The position numbers and the translations under genes were made by a program. 64,000 bases of DNA from Solea solea (Eukaryota > Chordata > Actinopteri > Pleuronectiformes > Soleidae): positions 11,221,001 to 11,285,000 of the forward strand of contig NC_081150.1 of assembly GCF_958295425.1 (NCBI RefSeq), given 5' to 3'. The notes below the pieces were generated by a model. It searched no databases. It saw nothing but the letters and a program-made list of their open reading frames with translations, and had not been told where the DNA came from. This document shows, piece after piece, positions 27,801-38,450 of the stretch. Position 1 is the stretch's first letter; every line of letters starts with the position of its first letter.

Positions 27801-30426
27801 CAGTGTTTTCTTGAATGATCCAAACATGAGTTGGGGTGTTAGGTTAGTGTTATTATGTTTAACAATACACACCCACTCCTACCTGGGAGAAAAAAAAAAG
27901 CACTCAGTCACACAGATGTCTCTTTTGATGATTATGTCTGGGTACAGTCCTGGCAAGGATACACACACACACATGCAGGCACACACTGTGCCTCTTGATC
28001 CTTGCAGGATAAGATCTTGCCTGGGGCAGTCTTGACTGCAGCTCGGAACCCAGCCAGAACTCCTGCAGCACTCATCAGGAGAGACACAGAGAGAGAGAGA
28101 GAGAGAGGGAGGGAGGGAGGGAGGTAGGTAGAGTGAAAGGAAAACGGCTGTACTGATGGAGGAAAACACATCGAGTCCACCAACACAAATACAGTTTGCT
28201 GTTTTCTTCCACCACACACGTTTGGCTCTAGGATATTAGATTCAAAGGTGTAGATGCACTCGGAGATATACTGTTGTAGTGGTTACAGTTATCAGCGTCA
28301 ATCATATTAACAAGAGATATCTTTAACAAAATTATATTCTGTGGTTGGTCGATTTTTAGGTCCAAATTTTCAAGAACAGTTTGAAATCCTATGATTAAAC
28401 CACACCCAAGTAGCTGTAGGATAAACCCCAGGGTCTGATTAACTCTGGCTGAGCCTGTCTTTCCCACGTGAGGGCATATAGTGATATGAAACGTGTTCAC
28501 TGCTCAAGATGTGTCCTAAAATTGAAGTAATTAATAACTCTTGAATTACTACCACTACTAATAATGAAGTGCGCAAAGAAACGAGTAAATTGATAAATAA
28601 TGTTGCAGCTGACTAATTTGCTAATAATTGCAAAATGAGTAAAGGAATAATCTATAAAACCGACTGGCTATTCACTTTAATCAAAATCTGGACTATTGTC
28701 ATAATCAAACCTAAAGGAACAGGAGATATATGACAATAATTTTTCCTTACAAAAGAAACAAAGACCTTTGAATCCTCCCTCTCTTCTAATTTATATTATA
28801 TTTAAAAATGGCAAATTTTCTGTTTTTCCCCCATTCCGGTTAAGAACTGAGGCTGTACAATCAGTTAATTTATTAGTCAGTTTGGCAACGGCAACTGCAA
28901 ATAACTGTGTGATAAACTGTATTGTACTGTTTGCTGAAAACAGGGCTTTACTGTCTTGTCCTATACATATACAGTATATACTGCACACAATTGGCTTCAG
29001 GCCATTCAATTTGAATGTGGAGATACATGTGCTGTTGCAGTGTACAACTGATGACTGTTATTATTGTCAATTATGTTAACAATCGGTTTATATTCCGTGT
29101 TTGGAAAAGCACTTACAGGTCCAGTGTTCTCTCTTCGTCACATCTGGAGTGTTTTCTTATTAACTGAACAGATAGTTTGACCTGGTCTGGCTTTCCTGTG
29201 AAAAACAAATCAATAAGTTTAACATTTACTGCTCATTGACCGTAAGCCCTTCCAGTAAGCTTCCTGTGTACTAACGCAGAAACAGTCTAACAGAAAAACA
29301 ATATGTTTTTCCATGGCCTTCCTCCTGTAACTGTCTCTGTCTGATACACGCAGCAGTTCCAGTAGTGAAATCATGCCCTTGTTGTAGTTCTGTGTGATCA
29401 GTGTTGTTTCAGGTGCACGGGCTCTTTGGTCTCCTCCTATTTGTCCAGTCTCAGTGTTCTCACATTGACCTAGGCTCTGCGGGTGCCATTATATATTTGT
29501 CCCCTCAGCTCCCACTGTGTCAGGTTTTCTTTGTTTTAAATTGATGGTTATCTGCCTTCTCTTCTGCCCTAACCCCCCTTCACTCCACACAGTCCCTGCT
29601 CCAGTGCCATCCAGCAGGAATCAGTCGCCACACGGCTCTCAACGTCCCCGAGTCTGTTTCAGAGGAGGCTAGATCACTGCTCGAGCAGGTGAGAGACAAG
29701 TGCACTGTTCTTACAGTTTGCATAAAATAGTTTTTTCAAAGAAAAGAAGTAGTGACAAAAGCATAGTGAGTAACTAACCTGCTCTCAAAGTATTGTATTT
29801 TTTTATAAATTAATATTATTTGTCATTTGCTGCCAGTATATAACCTGGATATATAAAATATAAATAGACATAGTGTTCCACTTTCAAAGCCGGAAATTCA
29901 CTGCAACCAGGCTCCTATTGGACAATACTAGCTGTCAATCACACTGGTGTCCACTCATATCTGCTGTGCTTTATCCGTCTATTTTCCTTTAAATGATCAC
30001 ATTATGTTTTAGGAGAGCTGAAACCTTTCCTATAAACCTCCATTAAGTTCTTTTTACAACCTGTCCAGTCGCCCCCTGGTGGCTAACTGCTGCTTCCATC
30101 CTACTTCCTGAGCTTCACTTTTTAATCCAAAAGGCTTCGTCCTTCATCAACAGATAGTCCAAGTATTTATGCTGTTGAGGACTGGACATATAGACACTAC
30201 AGCGTCTCTTGTTATGCCCAGTATCTAAAGAATAGCTTTTAACTGTTTTTGATATTACAAAGTGTCACAAGCTGAGATAAGTTTAATTAATGTTGTGTCT
30301 CTGTCTGCTCTGGTCTCTGTGCAGCTGCTGCAGTTCAACCCAATGGAGAGACTCGGGGCAGGAGCTGGGGGTGTGGATGATATTAAATCCCACCCTTTCT
30401 TTGCCAAGGTTAAATGGCCCAAGTAG
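11162..30426 (+). CDS. rps6kc1: Ribosomal protein S6 kinase C1 (RPK118), PX-MIT-pseudokinase
   Basis: Sixteen coding exons: 11162-11263, 12259-12294, 13014-13134, 13446-13561, 13647-13740, 13846-13899, 13983-14456, 14682-14803, 14925-15023, 16817-16864, 17425-17557, 18564-20183, 20929-21018, 27042-27124, 29593-29688, 30325-30426. All frames join, giving about 1129 residues (human about 1066). The order is PX domain (about 12-130, with [14 protein letters not shown]), a Ser/Asp-rich linker, MIT domain (about 292-360, from DYLEKA), kinase N-lobe (from about 395, [13 protein letters not shown] with the likely beta-3 Lys at 422), a long acidic insertion (about 480-960), catalytic loop [12 protein letters not shown] (Asp 995), YCAPE and a C-lobe ending near [23 protein letters not shown]. 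The family binds PI3P and sphingosine kinase 1 on endosomes (knowledge from human). DFG is replaced by YFC and HRDLKPEN by CRDLNPNN. The PX wording and the conserved [16 protein letters not shown] and VPVISFKDA segments make the identity secure. The exon 8 donor (act|gtagtg) is weak. Confidence 0.95.
11264..16816 (+). other. rps6kc1 introns 1-9
   Basis: Introns here are short to medium (82 bp to 1.8 kb), apart from the nine exons listed under the gene. Intron 1 (11264-12258) contains a (TG)n at 11391-11402 and AT-rich sequence. Intron 9 (15024-16816) holds CA repeats near 15462-15484, a polypyrimidine stretch at 15625-15735 and a purine-rich stretch at 15950-16080. No other gene is supported on either strand. 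Confidence 0.6.
16865..18563 (+). other. rps6kc1 introns 10 and 11
   Basis: Intron 10 (16865-17424) begins with TG repeats and contains CA-rich sequence near 17085-17120. Intron 11 (17558-18563) is unremarkable, with pyrimidine-rich patches at 17580-17690. Confidence 0.6.
18564..20183 (+). other. rps6kc1: rps6kc1 giant exon 12 encoding the kinase-domain insertion
   Basis: This single 1620-bp exon carries the end of the N-lobe ([12 protein letters not shown]), the entire low-complexity acidic insertion and the start of the C-lobe up to NNILLDNQ. Most of the insert is Ser/Asp/Glu-rich and likely disordered. Islands shared with human are [38 protein letters not shown] and DLLVNLP, each within otherwise diverged sequence. 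The exon begins and ends in phase 1. Confidence 0.9.
20184..20928 (+). other. rps6kc1 intron 12
   Basis: This 745-bp intron contains a repeat-free stretch at about 20510-20720 with words such as TAATTATTGTTC and GCTAATGG that look like a conserved regulatory block (inference). No coding sequence. Confidence 0.5.
20946..20954 (+). other. rps6kc1: Degenerate DFG position (YFC) in rps6kc1
   Basis: In the run [15 protein letters not shown], the place where active kinases have DFG reads TAC TTT TGT, Tyr-Phe-Cys. The metal-binding Asp is therefore missing, as in the mammalian protein, which has YFS at this place. Confidence 0.85.
22735..22776. repeat. (ATT)n microsatellite
   Basis: About fourteen uninterrupted ATT units in rps6kc1 intron 13. 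Confidence 0.95.
26005..26027. repeat. Poly-G tract, G23
   Basis: An uninterrupted run of 23 G on the plus strand (sense strand of rps6kc1) in intron 13. Confidence 0.9.
27125..29592 (+). other. rps6kc1 intron 14
   Basis: Contains an unusually GC-rich block (about 27300-27620) open in both directions but without recognisable protein features, and a GA/GGGA tract at 28087-28125. The remainder is AT-rich intron. Confidence 0.55.
29876..30140 (+). repeat. Dispersed repeat family 'X', copy A
   Basis: Lies in the last rps6kc1 intron. Landmarks in order are 'aaccaggctcctattggac', 'gctgtcaatcacactggtgt', 'ccactcata', 'tattttcct' and 'cgccccctggtggctaac'. The same landmarks in the same order are found on the minus strand at 32815-33135. 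I do not recognise a named family. It lacks coding capacity. Confidence 0.7.
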
Positions 30427-31730
30427 ACTCTGTGCATTGTTGGAATGCAGAACGAAGAAGAAATGCATTCTGGGAAACCGGCAGTTTCCAACTGAACTTT
30501 TGGAGTGGACACACTAGATATTCACTCAATCCAGATTAAGCATCTCTGTACATGTCATATTTTGTTGCACTTGTGAGATTTATTTTTCTTTACTTTATTT
30601 TAGAGCAGCAGCAGCATTACCTGTCTAGTGAGTGTCACTTTGTTTTTTTGATCCACTACAGCACTGTTGCCATTGGAGATAACAACCAAGAATGAGAGGT
30701 GACATTTTGTTCTCGTGCTTTCACTGCTTTCATGTAGTTCTGTACGTTAGTCATTCAGAAGTGACGCAGACTTAAGTCATCTTTCCTACACACCCATGTG
30801 CAAAAACCTCCATTTATTGCCTCCAATAACACTCAAGCCATTCCTCATGAAGCCCTCTGAGATTAAAGTGGGACGGGTTTCGGCTTTTCCTTTGATGCTG
30901 GGGTTGTCTTGTTGCTCTGAGATATATATATAAAAAAAAAAGAAAAAGTAAAGTGAGATATATCTAATTTTTTTACTGCTTTTTTTAAACTAACCCTTTT
31001 CACTGACAACCAACCCATGTACAGTGACAAACAGACACTATGCAAGATGAACAAAGTCTTAATTATTTATAATATGTTTGAAAAGATCAGAGTACGGAAA
31101 TGGGCCAGTTGAACAAAGTCAGCGTTTCCCCTTGTGGTCAGTGTGGAGCTTTTCATTCAGAAAACCAAGGATGAATCTTTTTACAGATTACTTTATCATG
31201 AATATCGAAGAGGAAGAACTCCACCACATCACAAGTGGGAACATGATTGATGTAATATATTTATTTCTTTAAAACCTTTCGAACAAAAACAATTGCTGGT
31301 TTTGTAAATATACATTTTTAAAGGGTGTGCTGACTTGATGCCACACACAGGTGTCAATCACATACTGCCTCATCAATCAAATCCTTTTTTTTAGTTTGAT
31401 TAGTGTTTTGTGTTTGAGAAACACCGCCAGTAACTCGCCACATACAGTAGATGATCCTGATTTTCTAAAATCAATAATGATTCATATGGTAAACACTTTC
31501 ATGGTAACATCGTCTCTTGTAATCACTTGTAGAAGCTCTACTGTTTGCACCGCAGTGTCATAATAATAATAATACATGTTACTGTTACACATTACCGGAA
31601 ATGAACCTTTTCTGTCAGACGTAAACTTCACCGTAAATTCTGATCTTTTTCTATTGAATGCTCACTCTTGTGTGTTTCTGTACTGGTCTGTGAGTGCATT
31701 CTGGTAAACAATAAACACACCTGTACACAC
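30427..31730 (+). other. rps6kc1 3' UTR (probable)
   Basis: The region after the TAG stop is repeat-poor and ends near an AATAAA at 31710-31715 with a GT-rich stretch just after it (about 31735-31760), a plausible polyadenylation site. That would give a 3' UTR of about 1.3 kb. An earlier site cannot be excluded. Confidence 0.5.
31710..31715 (+). terminator. Candidate polyadenylation signal of rps6kc1
   Basis: Canonical AATAAA, in the context aaacaataaacacacc, about 1.28 kb past the stop codon, followed by GT-rich sequence. It is the first canonical hexamer I find after the stop. Confidence 0.45.
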
Positions 31731-32221
31731 CGGAGGACGTGTATGAACGGCAGTGATGCTTTTCCTTGTAGTGTCCTGAGTTTGCTCTGAGGCTACAGCT
31801 CCACTGTTATCAGCTGGACGGATGATACTCCTAGAAAGCTGCTGTCACTCCCGCTGAGTGTCACAGTGACTGGAATAAGAACGAGCACACACACACACAC
31901 ACACATGCATATATATAGCACGGTAAATAAACTAAGCTCTCATTGATACACGTTGGCCCTATTCTGGCAGTTTTCATTTTTCTGCATAGTTGTCAGAGTG
32001 GGAACAGCTGGGGGAAATCCACTAACCAGCACCATTAAAGCTCACTGGATCACTTAAGATTCAGGGAATTGGTGACAACAGTTACTACAACAGCAAGTGA
32101 AATGATACAGGCAATAATCTGTGAGCCGAATATTGACTCGTTAGAGGGCATCTGGAATAAGAAATGAATCAAATTTCCTTACTTGATCAATGAGATCACT
32201 TAAATGCACAGTATGTCATTT

Positions 32222-32540
32222 CTGCTGTGGCCTAGTGGGAAGAGAACATGGCTTGTAACCGGAGGGTTGCTGGCTCTAATCCCAACAGGTCAAGGGCTGG
32301 GGTACCTCTGAGCAAGGTACCCAATCCCCATTGCTCCCCAGTGATTTGGTTTAGTTGGACACTCTAAATTCATCCCCAGCCATGGGGATGGGGGATGGGG
32401 GGGGGCTCTCTCAGTGCCGGTCCAAGCCCAGATAAATGAGAGGGTTGCGTCAGGAAGGACATCTGGTGTAAAAAAAAAAATCTCTGCCAAATCAAATGTG
32501 GCAACCCCCAGAGAGGGAGAAGCTGAAAGGAAAAAAGTAA
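32222..32540 (+). mobile_element. tRNA-derived SINE with RTE-like LINE tail
   Basis: The head is tRNA-like ('ggcctagtgggaagagaac' and a B-box-like 'gggttgctggctctaatccc'). The body has 'gagcaaggtacccaatcccc'. A 3' part reads 'gtgccggtccaagcccagat', 'agggttgcgtcaggaaggac' and 'ctctgccaaatcaaatgtgg', then 'caaccccc' and 'gggagaagctgaaaggaa'. These 3' words are a very common fish LINE/SINE tail and match the LINE remnant at 5511-5664. Confidence 0.65.
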
Positions 32541-32814
32541 CTTCTGCTGCTCGGGGTCTTTTGGTCAAAACAATAGCAAAATACATGCTAAAGAATGGGA
32601 TCATAGCTATATCCTTGTTGTCTTATGTGGTTCTCCCATGTTTTTACAGAGAGAGACTCGAACACACAGCAAACAGTAATGGCTGACACAATAAAATGAA
32701 AAAACAAAGACAACACCTAACTAACCAGTACTACCAAATATTTTCTCCTTCACTCTGATGTTTAACTCTGTCCATTAACTAAAACAAATCAACATAGTTT
32801 CCTCGCTGAAGCCA

Positions 32815-33135
32815 TACTGCAAGTACCAGTATACTGAATAACCACCAGGGGGCAACTCCACTGGTTGCTAAACAAGTCTTTCGGAAAACAGCCCCACTTC
32901 TCCCTCGATTTACAACATCAATAAACATTTCCATGATAGGTTTATGGTATCAATCGCTAATATATGGTCTTTGTCAACTGAGCAATATGTCATTTTTGTG
33001 AATTTTTATCCCATTTGGAGGAAAATAGTTGATAAAGTACAGCACGTATGAGTGGACACCAGTGTGATTGACAGCAGGTATTGTCCATTAGGAGCCTGGT
33101 TACACTTCCGGATGCAAACTGGTGACGCCACAGCC
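32815..33135 (-). repeat. Dispersed repeat family 'X', copy B (opposite orientation)
   Basis: Read on the minus strand it gives 'aaccaggctcctaatggac', 'gctgtcaatcacactggtgt', 'ccactcata', 'tattttcct' and 'ttgccccctggtggt', matching copy A. It is about 60 bp longer between the last two landmarks, so the copies differ by an internal insertion or deletion. With A it forms an inverted pair separated by about 2.7 kb. Confidence 0.7.
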
Positions 33136-33365
33136 GGTTGTCGCTTGGTTACCTTGAAAAAAAATACAGATCTGTATGGATTTAAAGAGTGTTGGAAATG
33201 TCCTTTTTTAGATTTTAATGCAAAGGTCTGATGCTATTTGCTTCCACTTTTAACATTTATAAATCCAAATACTGTAATAGTTGCACATTTTGAAAGAAAT
33301 TCACAGTTTAGATAGACTGAACTGAAGGTGCACTCTTTCCTGCTGCATCTCTATTACCTAAATGG

Positions 33366-33422
<57 letters not shown>
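33366..33422. repeat. Compound (CA)n-(GA)n microsatellite
   Basis: A CA tract of about 28 bp runs directly into a GA tract of about 30 bp. Confidence 0.95.
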
Positions 33423-33423
<1 letters not shown>

Positions 33424-33879
33424 AGGTCAGAGCAGTTGTTAGCAGTGTCGGAGTGTATTCTCTTGTGGCGGCCTCACTGCCACAGGGTCAAGAGTCCGCG
33501 CTGATTAGTGCTCATTGCAAGACCTGCCTCTCATTACACACAGAGGCAGGGCGAGAGGTTCACTTCAGCGCAGAGAAGAAACCTGTCAATCTTACTCAGT
33601 GCAGATGTGAGATGTGCTTTCACTGCATTCAGAGTAGCCACATCCCCCCCCCCAAAGCACATGCATATTATCCAGCTACATGGAGGATTCCTTACAATAA
33701 CGGTTCACATTGGTTTGATGTTCGATGAACTTTCTAATCCCAAAAATACAAGCCTGTGTTCGGCATACGATGCCCTGCCCTTCAAACTGCTCATAGTCTC
33801 AAAACTTCTGTTTGTAGAGGAGAAAGTATTCAGTCTGGAGGCACTAATACCCCGCTTAGGTATAACACTAATGTGAGTC

Positions 33880-34113
33880 AACCAGAAAGTCAAGGGTTTG
33901 ATTCCCGGCTCTGCCACTCTACATGCCAATGTGTCCCTGGGCAAGACACTTAACCCCATGTTGCTTCTGTCTGTTGTGCCGGCAGCGTGTGATGGAGGGA
34001 AAAAAGCACTGCACATAGATATGCTGCATGGGTAAATGGCAAGAACTGTAGTGTAGAAGCAGCTTTGAGTCGTCATCACGACTAGAAAAGCACGATATGC
34101 AATAGACTACTGT
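33880..34113 (+). mobile_element. tRNA-derived fish SINE, copy 2 (5'-truncated)
   Basis: B-box-like 'gggtttgattcccggctctg' is followed by 'tgtccctgggcaagacactt', 'gcagcgtgtgatgga', 'gcacatagatatgctgc' and the tail 'catcacgactagaaaagcac'. The A-box half of the head is degraded. Same family as the copies at 4166 and 35486. Confidence 0.7.
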
Positions 34114-35171
34114 GCAAAAAGCACAAACTCGGCCACGGTCGTGTTATTGTTGAAGTGTAAGGGTAGGTGACGCTAAATACCTGACACTTGAACCTTCTGC
34201 TCATTCACTTTCTACATCTTTATCCTCCACATGAGGATCACTGGGAGCTGGAGCCAATCCCAGGTTAGACTTGGTTGAGAACCTGGGTGTTTTTGCTGTA
34301 CTAGCCACAACTCTGTAGTGTGTCCTGTAGTTTCTGGATGTGCTGCAATAAAATAATTGAGAAATAATGATACTATTTGGTTATTATAGTGTTTCTAAAA
34401 CAACAAATCTCGTGTGGGCCTCAGACCTTTGCACAGCATTGTAAATACAGACAATATATCATCCACTGTAGATATTTTGCCGATGTTTTCAAACTGCACT
34501 GGTACTTTTACTTGAGTAAAAAGATGCAAATACTTTCCCACCATTGTCTGCCTGGCTTCTCACACAAAGAACCAAGGTGCATGTGGTTTACATGTGTGTC
34601 TTTGCATATGTGTGTGTGCAAAGCCACAGGGAAGGATGCATCTGGTCAGAGGCAAGATTAAAAGGACATGCCATGGACACCCATGATGCAATACAGCCCT
34701 CCTGTTAAGAGCCCTTCAAGCATCATCCAGTCCTGCAGGCTGAATTGACCCTGAACCCTTTCTCCAACTTCCTCGACCTTGTTCTCTTTCTCCCTTTCTC
34801 ACTCTATTTCTCCATGATCCCCCCCTCACTCTCTCTCTCTCTCTCCTAAAATGTTCCTCTGCTCAAACCTCACAACCATCGCTTTCACACAGAGGCACCA
34901 GTGAGCTGGCAGCAGCCAAATGGCCTGCCCTCTGCTTAATATTGCTGGTGGTCAGGTTTCAGGTTTTGTTTTTGTCTTTGGCGGTTTGACTTTCATTCAC
35001 AAAGCCCAGGAGAACTCCTATTGCCCTGGGACACACACACACACACACACAAACACAAACACACTTGTGCCAAGCTGAAGAGTTGTGCTCTGAGACCTTA
35101 GGCATCTTCTCCAGCTTCTGTCAGAGCCATGATGTCATTATGAGGAGACGCAATGCCTCTTCATTACCCCT

Positions 35172-35172
<1 letters not shown>

Positions 35173-35209
<37 letters not shown>
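35173..35209. repeat. (CA)n microsatellite
   Basis: About 18 CA units. Shorter CA tracts lie at 35033-35052 and around 35215-35255. Confidence 0.95.
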
Positions 35210-35485
35210 GTATTCACACATACACACACATCTGACCACTGCACGCACACACACATAGAAAAGCACAAGGGTAAGTGCAGGTAAGGTGCATTCGGATGAA
35301 TCCAAAAACAGGCAATTAATCCATTACTGATATCGATGCTTCTTACACAACGTGTGATGCAGCATCATACATACATTGTACAGTAATAATATAACAATTG
35401 ATATCAAGCTGAAAATTATAAGAAAAAATAATAAATAAAAGTAATATTACCTCCTTACTGCAACATTACTATTGCTATGTTATGC

Positions 35486-35762
35486 TGGGGCGATGGTGGA
35501 TCAGTGGTAGAGCGTGTCGTCTTTTAAATGGAAGGTTGTGGGTTAGATTCTTTGCTCCGCTAGTCTACATGCCGATGTGTCCTTGGGCAAGACACTTAAC
35601 GCCACGTCGCTCCTGATGGATGTGCTGGCAGCGTGTGAATGTGTGATGGACAAAAGCTCTGCACATAGATGTGCCGTATATGAATGTGTGAGTGAATGGG
35701 TATGAATAGGTGAATGTCGTCATCAAAACTAGAAAAGGCACTACATGAATACAGACCATTTA
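35486..35762 (+). mobile_element. tRNA-derived fish SINE, copy 3 (best preserved)
   Basis: The A-box-like 'tggatcagtggtagagcg' and B-box-like 'gtgggttagattctttgctc' head is followed by body words 'tgtccttgggcaagacactt', 'ggcagcgtgtgaatgtgtga' and 'gctctgcacatagatgtgcc', and the tail 'catcaaaactagaaaaggca' then 'tacagaccatttac'. It is the longest of the three copies of this family. Confidence 0.75.
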
Positions 35763-37239
35763 CTGTGATGTAAAGTGTTACAAGGAAATAGTCACGTAAA
35801 CTGTAATGTACTTAATTTAAAAATGACAAAATAATAATGTTTCATTTTATCTCAATAGTTTCTGCCCTTGTCATTTTGTTATGTAACAAGCAGCAGATGC
35901 AGTTGTCTAGTGTCATCCTCGTGAGAGATCATGAGCAAACACATCAATAATCAAATAGATCTCACACAAAAGGGCTCAATATATTCAGATGAAAAAAGAT
36001 GAATACATCCTTATCCCTTGCTCTACAGTATTGTATCTCCAGGAACTCGGCAGTTGTGAAATGAAAATGCAGCATGTCATAGTTCTACATAAATAAATCC
36101 GACTTGATTTACAGCTGTACTAGAACTACTAGCGTCTCACAAATGTGATTGTGTAATATTGAAAACGCCTGCTCCACCAACCGCAATCAAGCGCTCCCGG
36201 AACAACTGCCTGACTATGTGTCTGCATGTTGAATCACAGCTGCTGCTGTTATCTTCACCACGCAGCTCTAATTAGCTTTTTTTTCTTGGGGTGGAGGGGG
36301 GGGGGGAGAAAAGTAGAAAACTACACACCACAGTCCACAATTACTTGAGAAATCAACTGGGGGCAATAGCAGTTCTGCACTGGAGATTTAAGACAAACAC
36401 AACATGAAGTCATGCTCAAACATCTATACATTATATGTGCTGCCACTTCCTTAAAAAAGTATTATCATTTACTGTAACTCAACAGTTTCAGTTGCACTGG
36501 GAAAACGCATAAATGCCTGCAAACCCTGAGAGGTGTCATCCAAGGTGTCTTGCTGCATATACCATCCTCTCTACTCATTGACTTTAAGTGGCGGTCATTC
36601 TTCCTGCTCCCAGCATTGTTCTACCTCACCTTCCCCGCCACATTAGATTTAGGGTCCTCTTTAAATAACCCACATGTCTGCGTGTGAGTCATGATACAAG
36701 AGGCTCAGATGGTAAAGGAGTCCCAACCGGTGCCCAAAAGATGTGTCACTAGTAATACCTCCCCCCCAGACCTGAGGTGTCTCTTTGCGTCGCGCTGAGG
36801 GCCTTGTGATCCGTGTGGAAGGGCGGCGAGCCAAGGCCCAGGCATGCCGTTAGCAGCTCACTATCATAGCATTAGCTCCACGGTCATCTCAGTGGGCCTG
36901 TGCTGTCTCAACTGCTTCCTCACGCTTGGCTACACACACCTTCTGTGGCTCTACACCGCTTGTTAGCCACAGAGCCGCTCTGTCATAAGACCAACCCCCT
37001 CCTTCCCTTCTCCTCTTCCCTCTGACCATGCCTCCTCTCAGGCACTTTTCTCCCTCCCCTTTTTCTCTTCTCCTCCTCTCGCCCTCTATTCATCCACTCT
37101 TTCTTGAGGGGTCTCGGCATAGAGTGTATAATAAAATGGACGTTGCCTTCTAGTTACAAAACAAACCATGGGATTCATGATTTGACCTGTGCCATGTCAG
37201 TTTTGGAAATCGGCACTAGATGAATCAAGTGTCATTTTT

Positions 37240-37330
37240 CCATAGACTTCAATTCAAAGTGTGTTCTTTTTGCGACCAGTGGAGCTGCCCCCTGGTGGCT
37301 CAGGCTGGGTTCACACTTGATGCGTGCGCC
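37240..37330 (+). repeat. Dispersed repeat family 'X', partial copy D
   Basis: The stretch 'gcgaccagtggagctgcccc' followed by 'ctggtggct' corresponds to the end of copies A and B. It is preceded by 'ccatagacttcaattcaaag', the complement of the 'ctatgg' border word in copy C. Only this end is recognisable. Confidence 0.45.
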
Positions 37331-38421
37331 GCATGCCTGTAGTCTTTACACCTACATGTTAAGTGATGAGAGCGACCACCAGTGTTGTCAACTCCTCAGT
37401 AAGGAAAGTAGCTATTGGCTGTCCCTAAAAGTCACTAGAAGTAGCTAAATAATAAAAAAATAATTTATCACCTAACTTGTAATCAATGGATGCTGTAGAA
37501 AGAGAGGAATAACGTCGTGGGAGAGACAAAAAGTGAGTACAAATCACCCTAAATATGTTTACAACTACAAATTAACAATTGTCTCTTTTTTTTTTAATGT
37601 CACAATTCCAACTTTATCCAGGCTTTGGGTCCTCAAAAGTGACCCAGGGGCCCACGGCAGCACCCACTGCTCAGCTGTGTCTCAGTGAGTTTTTTTAGGA
37701 CTAGACCTCATGCCTACTTTTCACCTAAGCCGAGTGCATCTCACAGCGAATATATACAGTAAAAATGTAGTTCCTTTTGCATATGCCACAAACACAACGC
37801 GTCATGTTCCTGTTTCAAAGTAAAGGCACGCCATCACTTCAGTTCCCTAATTCTGTTCTTTCTTTTTTTCCCAGCAAATCCTGAATGTAAAATATGTGCA
37901 GAATGACAGATGCACAGCTTCATACCGAAGACTCCAGTATGACGTTTAGTACAGAGTAGTATTTCCAAAGGCAAACTCGGCTACAGGTGCACACAGTGAA
38001 CTAACAGAGCTGCACGAGAGGCAGCAGATCACCCACTGCACATGCTACTTCCATTCTTCACTTTTCTAAACCAGAAAAATATGTCAATTTTTATATCCTA
38101 TATAGCTCGTGGTCGCAGCTCAAAAGATTCTGACTACGCCACAAAGAAAACAGAGATAAGTAAATAAAAATAATAACTAACAGCCCAAAAGAGAGAGAGG
38201 GGAAGAGAAAGAGTGCCATCAGATCACTTTCTCCCCTCCTTGTATTCAGGCTTGTGGGGTTGCCGCAGGCGACCAGGAGGGAAATGTGATGCCTGTTGAG
38301 GAGGAGACATTCCTGGGAATACAGCTTTAATGCTGTGCTGGGAGCGAGAGACTCCCCGCTAATCTGTCTGTTCCTCCGAGGCGCAAGTCTTTCTGGCGAT
38401 GAGACACACACACACTGTTAC

Positions 38422-38450
38422 CACACACACACACACACACACACACACAA
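38422..38450. repeat. (CA)n microsatellite
   Basis: About 14 CA units. A short TG tract lies at 38752-38789. Confidence 0.95.

Noticed and set aside
32414..32686. 90-codon frame over the SINE tail
   Set aside because: Its first half is translation of the SINE/LINE tail, so it is not a gene.
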